Of a stretch of 44,432 nucleotides of DNA, positions 43,293 to 44,432 are shown piece by piece. Source of the stretch: CANHCC01 sp040381555 (lineage in GTDB: Bacteria > Bacteroidota > Bacteroidia > J057 > RFSG01). The notes under the pieces are model-generated. The model saw only the letters and a program-made list of their open reading frames with translations. It ran no database searches and was not told the origin of the DNA. The position numbers and the translations under genes are program-made. Where the stretch lies: contig JBEIHC010000011.1 in NCBI GenBank assembly GCA_040381555.1, positions 1 to 44,432 on the forward strand, in the 5' to 3' direction. Position 1 is the first letter of the stretch. Each line of letters begins with the position of its first letter.

Positions 43293-44386
43293 TCTCCTGC
43301 AAGAATTACTTTTTCATCTGGACTTAACCCGGAAATAATTTCAATTTCCTCTAAGCTAACCATTCCGGTTTTTACCGCTCGTCTTTCTTTATTGCCCTCT
43401 TGTAGTACCCATACACTATCCTGTTTCACCGCAGAACGAGGCAAAGTGTAGGTTTTATCTTTTTGCCGAATAATAATATTCGCCTCAACAGCCATTCCAG
43501 ATAAAAGTTTTTCGGGTAGTTCTAATAGAATTGCATCTACCTGAACCGACTGCTCCCGGGTATTGACTAAAGGATAAATTTTTTGAATTTGGGCTTTTCG
43601 TACCTGACCAGGTTCAGCATCTAATTTTACATAAGCCAATTGTCCAGGATTAACTTTGGAAATATCCTGTTCATCGATACTTAATTTTACAATAAAGCCT
43701 TCATCATTGGACAGTAAGGCTATTTCTTCTCCACGCCTCAATAATTCTCCAGGCTCTTTTAGTATTTTCAACACCCTACCGGCTACTGGGCTTACAATCT
43801 TATAGGTTGATTCATCAAATTCAGCAAGCGTTTCAGCAGAGCGAGCCTGCATCCATTCTTGTTCCAAACGATTCCGCAATTGTTGTACTCTACTGAGCTG
43901 ACTCAGATATTCATTGCGAGTATTGGTAAACTGTAATTTATATTTCTCTGCCTCTACTTTTGCAACAGCCTCTTGCGTTACTAAATAATTATATCGTTGA
44001 TATTGAAGGGAATCAAACTGAAGACGAGATTGAATAGATTGAAGCAGGGTCTCCGCTTCACGCAATGCCGGGCTGGAGGAAGAAATATTTTCTTTAGAAA
44101 TACGAAGTAAATTATCCGCAGCCTCCTTTTTTGCTTTCGCTGGCTTATAATCCAACACAAATAAAACCTGACCAGCTTCAACGGTATCCCCTTCTCGAAT
44201 TTTCCTTTCAACTAAAATCCCTTCTGTTTGAGGGTAAATTCTAATTTCTGAACTACCCCGAATATATCCAGAGGCATATACCGCTTCTGTCAGGGGTTTC
44301 GCCGTCATGCCTACCGTCTCAGGCGCAATATTGCAGGAAAGTAAAAAAACCAACCCTAAAACGAATGTCCCTATTCCGATTTTCAT
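43289..44386 (-). CDS. Periplasmic adaptor (MFP/HlyD) lipoprotein of an ABC efflux system
   Basis: 365 residues. The N-terminus ends in a lipobox LLSC (Cys18), so the protein is a lipoprotein, not a membrane-helix-anchored MFP. The mature part has the adaptor layout. A first half-lipoyl stretch (YPQTEGILVERKIREGDTVE) is followed by a coiled-coil hairpin of roughly 120 residues (about 80-200), then the second lipoyl half (YKIVSPVAGRVLKILKEPGE). The beta-barrel domain includes LSIDEQDISKVNPGQLAYVK. It is the first gene of MFP > permease > ATPase, MacA-like in role. No TolC-like gene is next to it. Nothing notable in the 46 nt beyond its start. Confidence 0.87.
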   Translation of the reverse strand: MKIGIGTFVLGLVFLLSCNIAPETVGMTAKPLTEAVYASGYIRGSSEIRIYPQTEGILVERKIREGDTVEAGQVLFVLDYKPAKAKKEAADNLLRISKENISSSSPALREAETLLQSIQSRLQFDSLQYQRYNYLVTQEAVAKVEAEKYKLQFTNTRNEYLSQLSRVQQLRNRLEQEWMQARSAETLAEFDESTYKIVSPVAGRVLKILKEPGELLRRGEEIALLSNDEGFIVKLSIDEQDISKVNPGQLAYVKLDAEPGQVRKAQIQKIYPLVNTREQSVQVDAILLELPEKLLSGMAVEANIIIRQKDKTYTLPRSAVKQDSVWVLQEGNKERRAVKTGMVSLEEIEIISGLSPDEKVILAGE

Positions 44387-44432
44387 ATTTCAACTATAAC
44401 GGTAAAAGTACACATTCCGAAATTAAAAGGAG

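Noticed and set aside
1..44432. tRNA, rRNA or transposase genes anywhere in the window
   Set aside because: Gaps between genes were read on both strands and showed no tRNA-like TTCGA/stem pattern; no frame resembles a transposase.

Overview
The window is a gene-dense, moderately AT-rich chromosomal segment of a Bacteroidota bacterium. The evidence is the gliding/type IX secretion (T9SS) set gldA-gldF-gldG, a protein with a C-terminal T9SS sorting tail, a BBP2-type beta-barrel, a GalE-like threonine dehydrogenase, and the Bacteroidota promoter -7 box TAnnTTTG ahead of many genes. I cannot fix the family; a gliding, environmental lineage (Saprospiria- or Chitinophagia-like) would fit. No rRNA, tRNA, CRISPR array or intact transposase was found.

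Layout. 1-8.5 kb (minus strand): an overlapping run ettA > M61 peptidase > TMTC-like membrane/TPR protein, then metG and the 5' part of murF. 8.6-10.0 kb (plus): thiD with a small exported protein. 10.3-16.6 kb (minus): pdxJ > polytopic membrane protein > BBP2 barrel as one tightly packed unit, a phospholipase C/P1-nuclease-like exported protein, and radC > dtd > mazG-like. 16.8-24.9 kb (plus): a GT-B-like protein and a flippase, then gldA-gldF-gldG-DUF4340 and dnaN. 24.9-30.5 kb: methylmalonyl-CoA epimerase (minus) diverging from iscS-iscU-iscA, then a Thermus-type isocitrate dehydrogenase paired with hflX.

30.5-41.3 kb is the accessory part. It holds an exported protein that may be a distant GldN relative, about 200 bp of 7-bp-periodic repeats, a PIF1-type helicase with a C-terminal HTH, and a photolyase cassette (TIGR03643-type protein, flavin reductase-like protein, cryptochrome/photolyase, and a 48-residue DUF2256 zinc protein). 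Threonine dehydrogenase, a T9SS cargo protein and a beta-barrel protein follow. Two non-coding elements of about 0.27 and 0.37 kb with matching, ISL3-like terminal inverted repeats (34561-34831 and 39914-40280) bracket the segment from the photolyase cassette to the T9SS cargo gene. 41.4-44.4 kb (minus): a complete MFP lipoprotein > FtsX/MacB permease > ATPase operon.

The strongest non-gene signals are the two MITE-like elements, the heptamer-repeat block that supplies the stop codon of the gene before it, and a recurring arrangement in which the promoter -7 box lies only 3-7 nt upstream of the start codon, predicting leaderless or nearly leaderless mRNAs.
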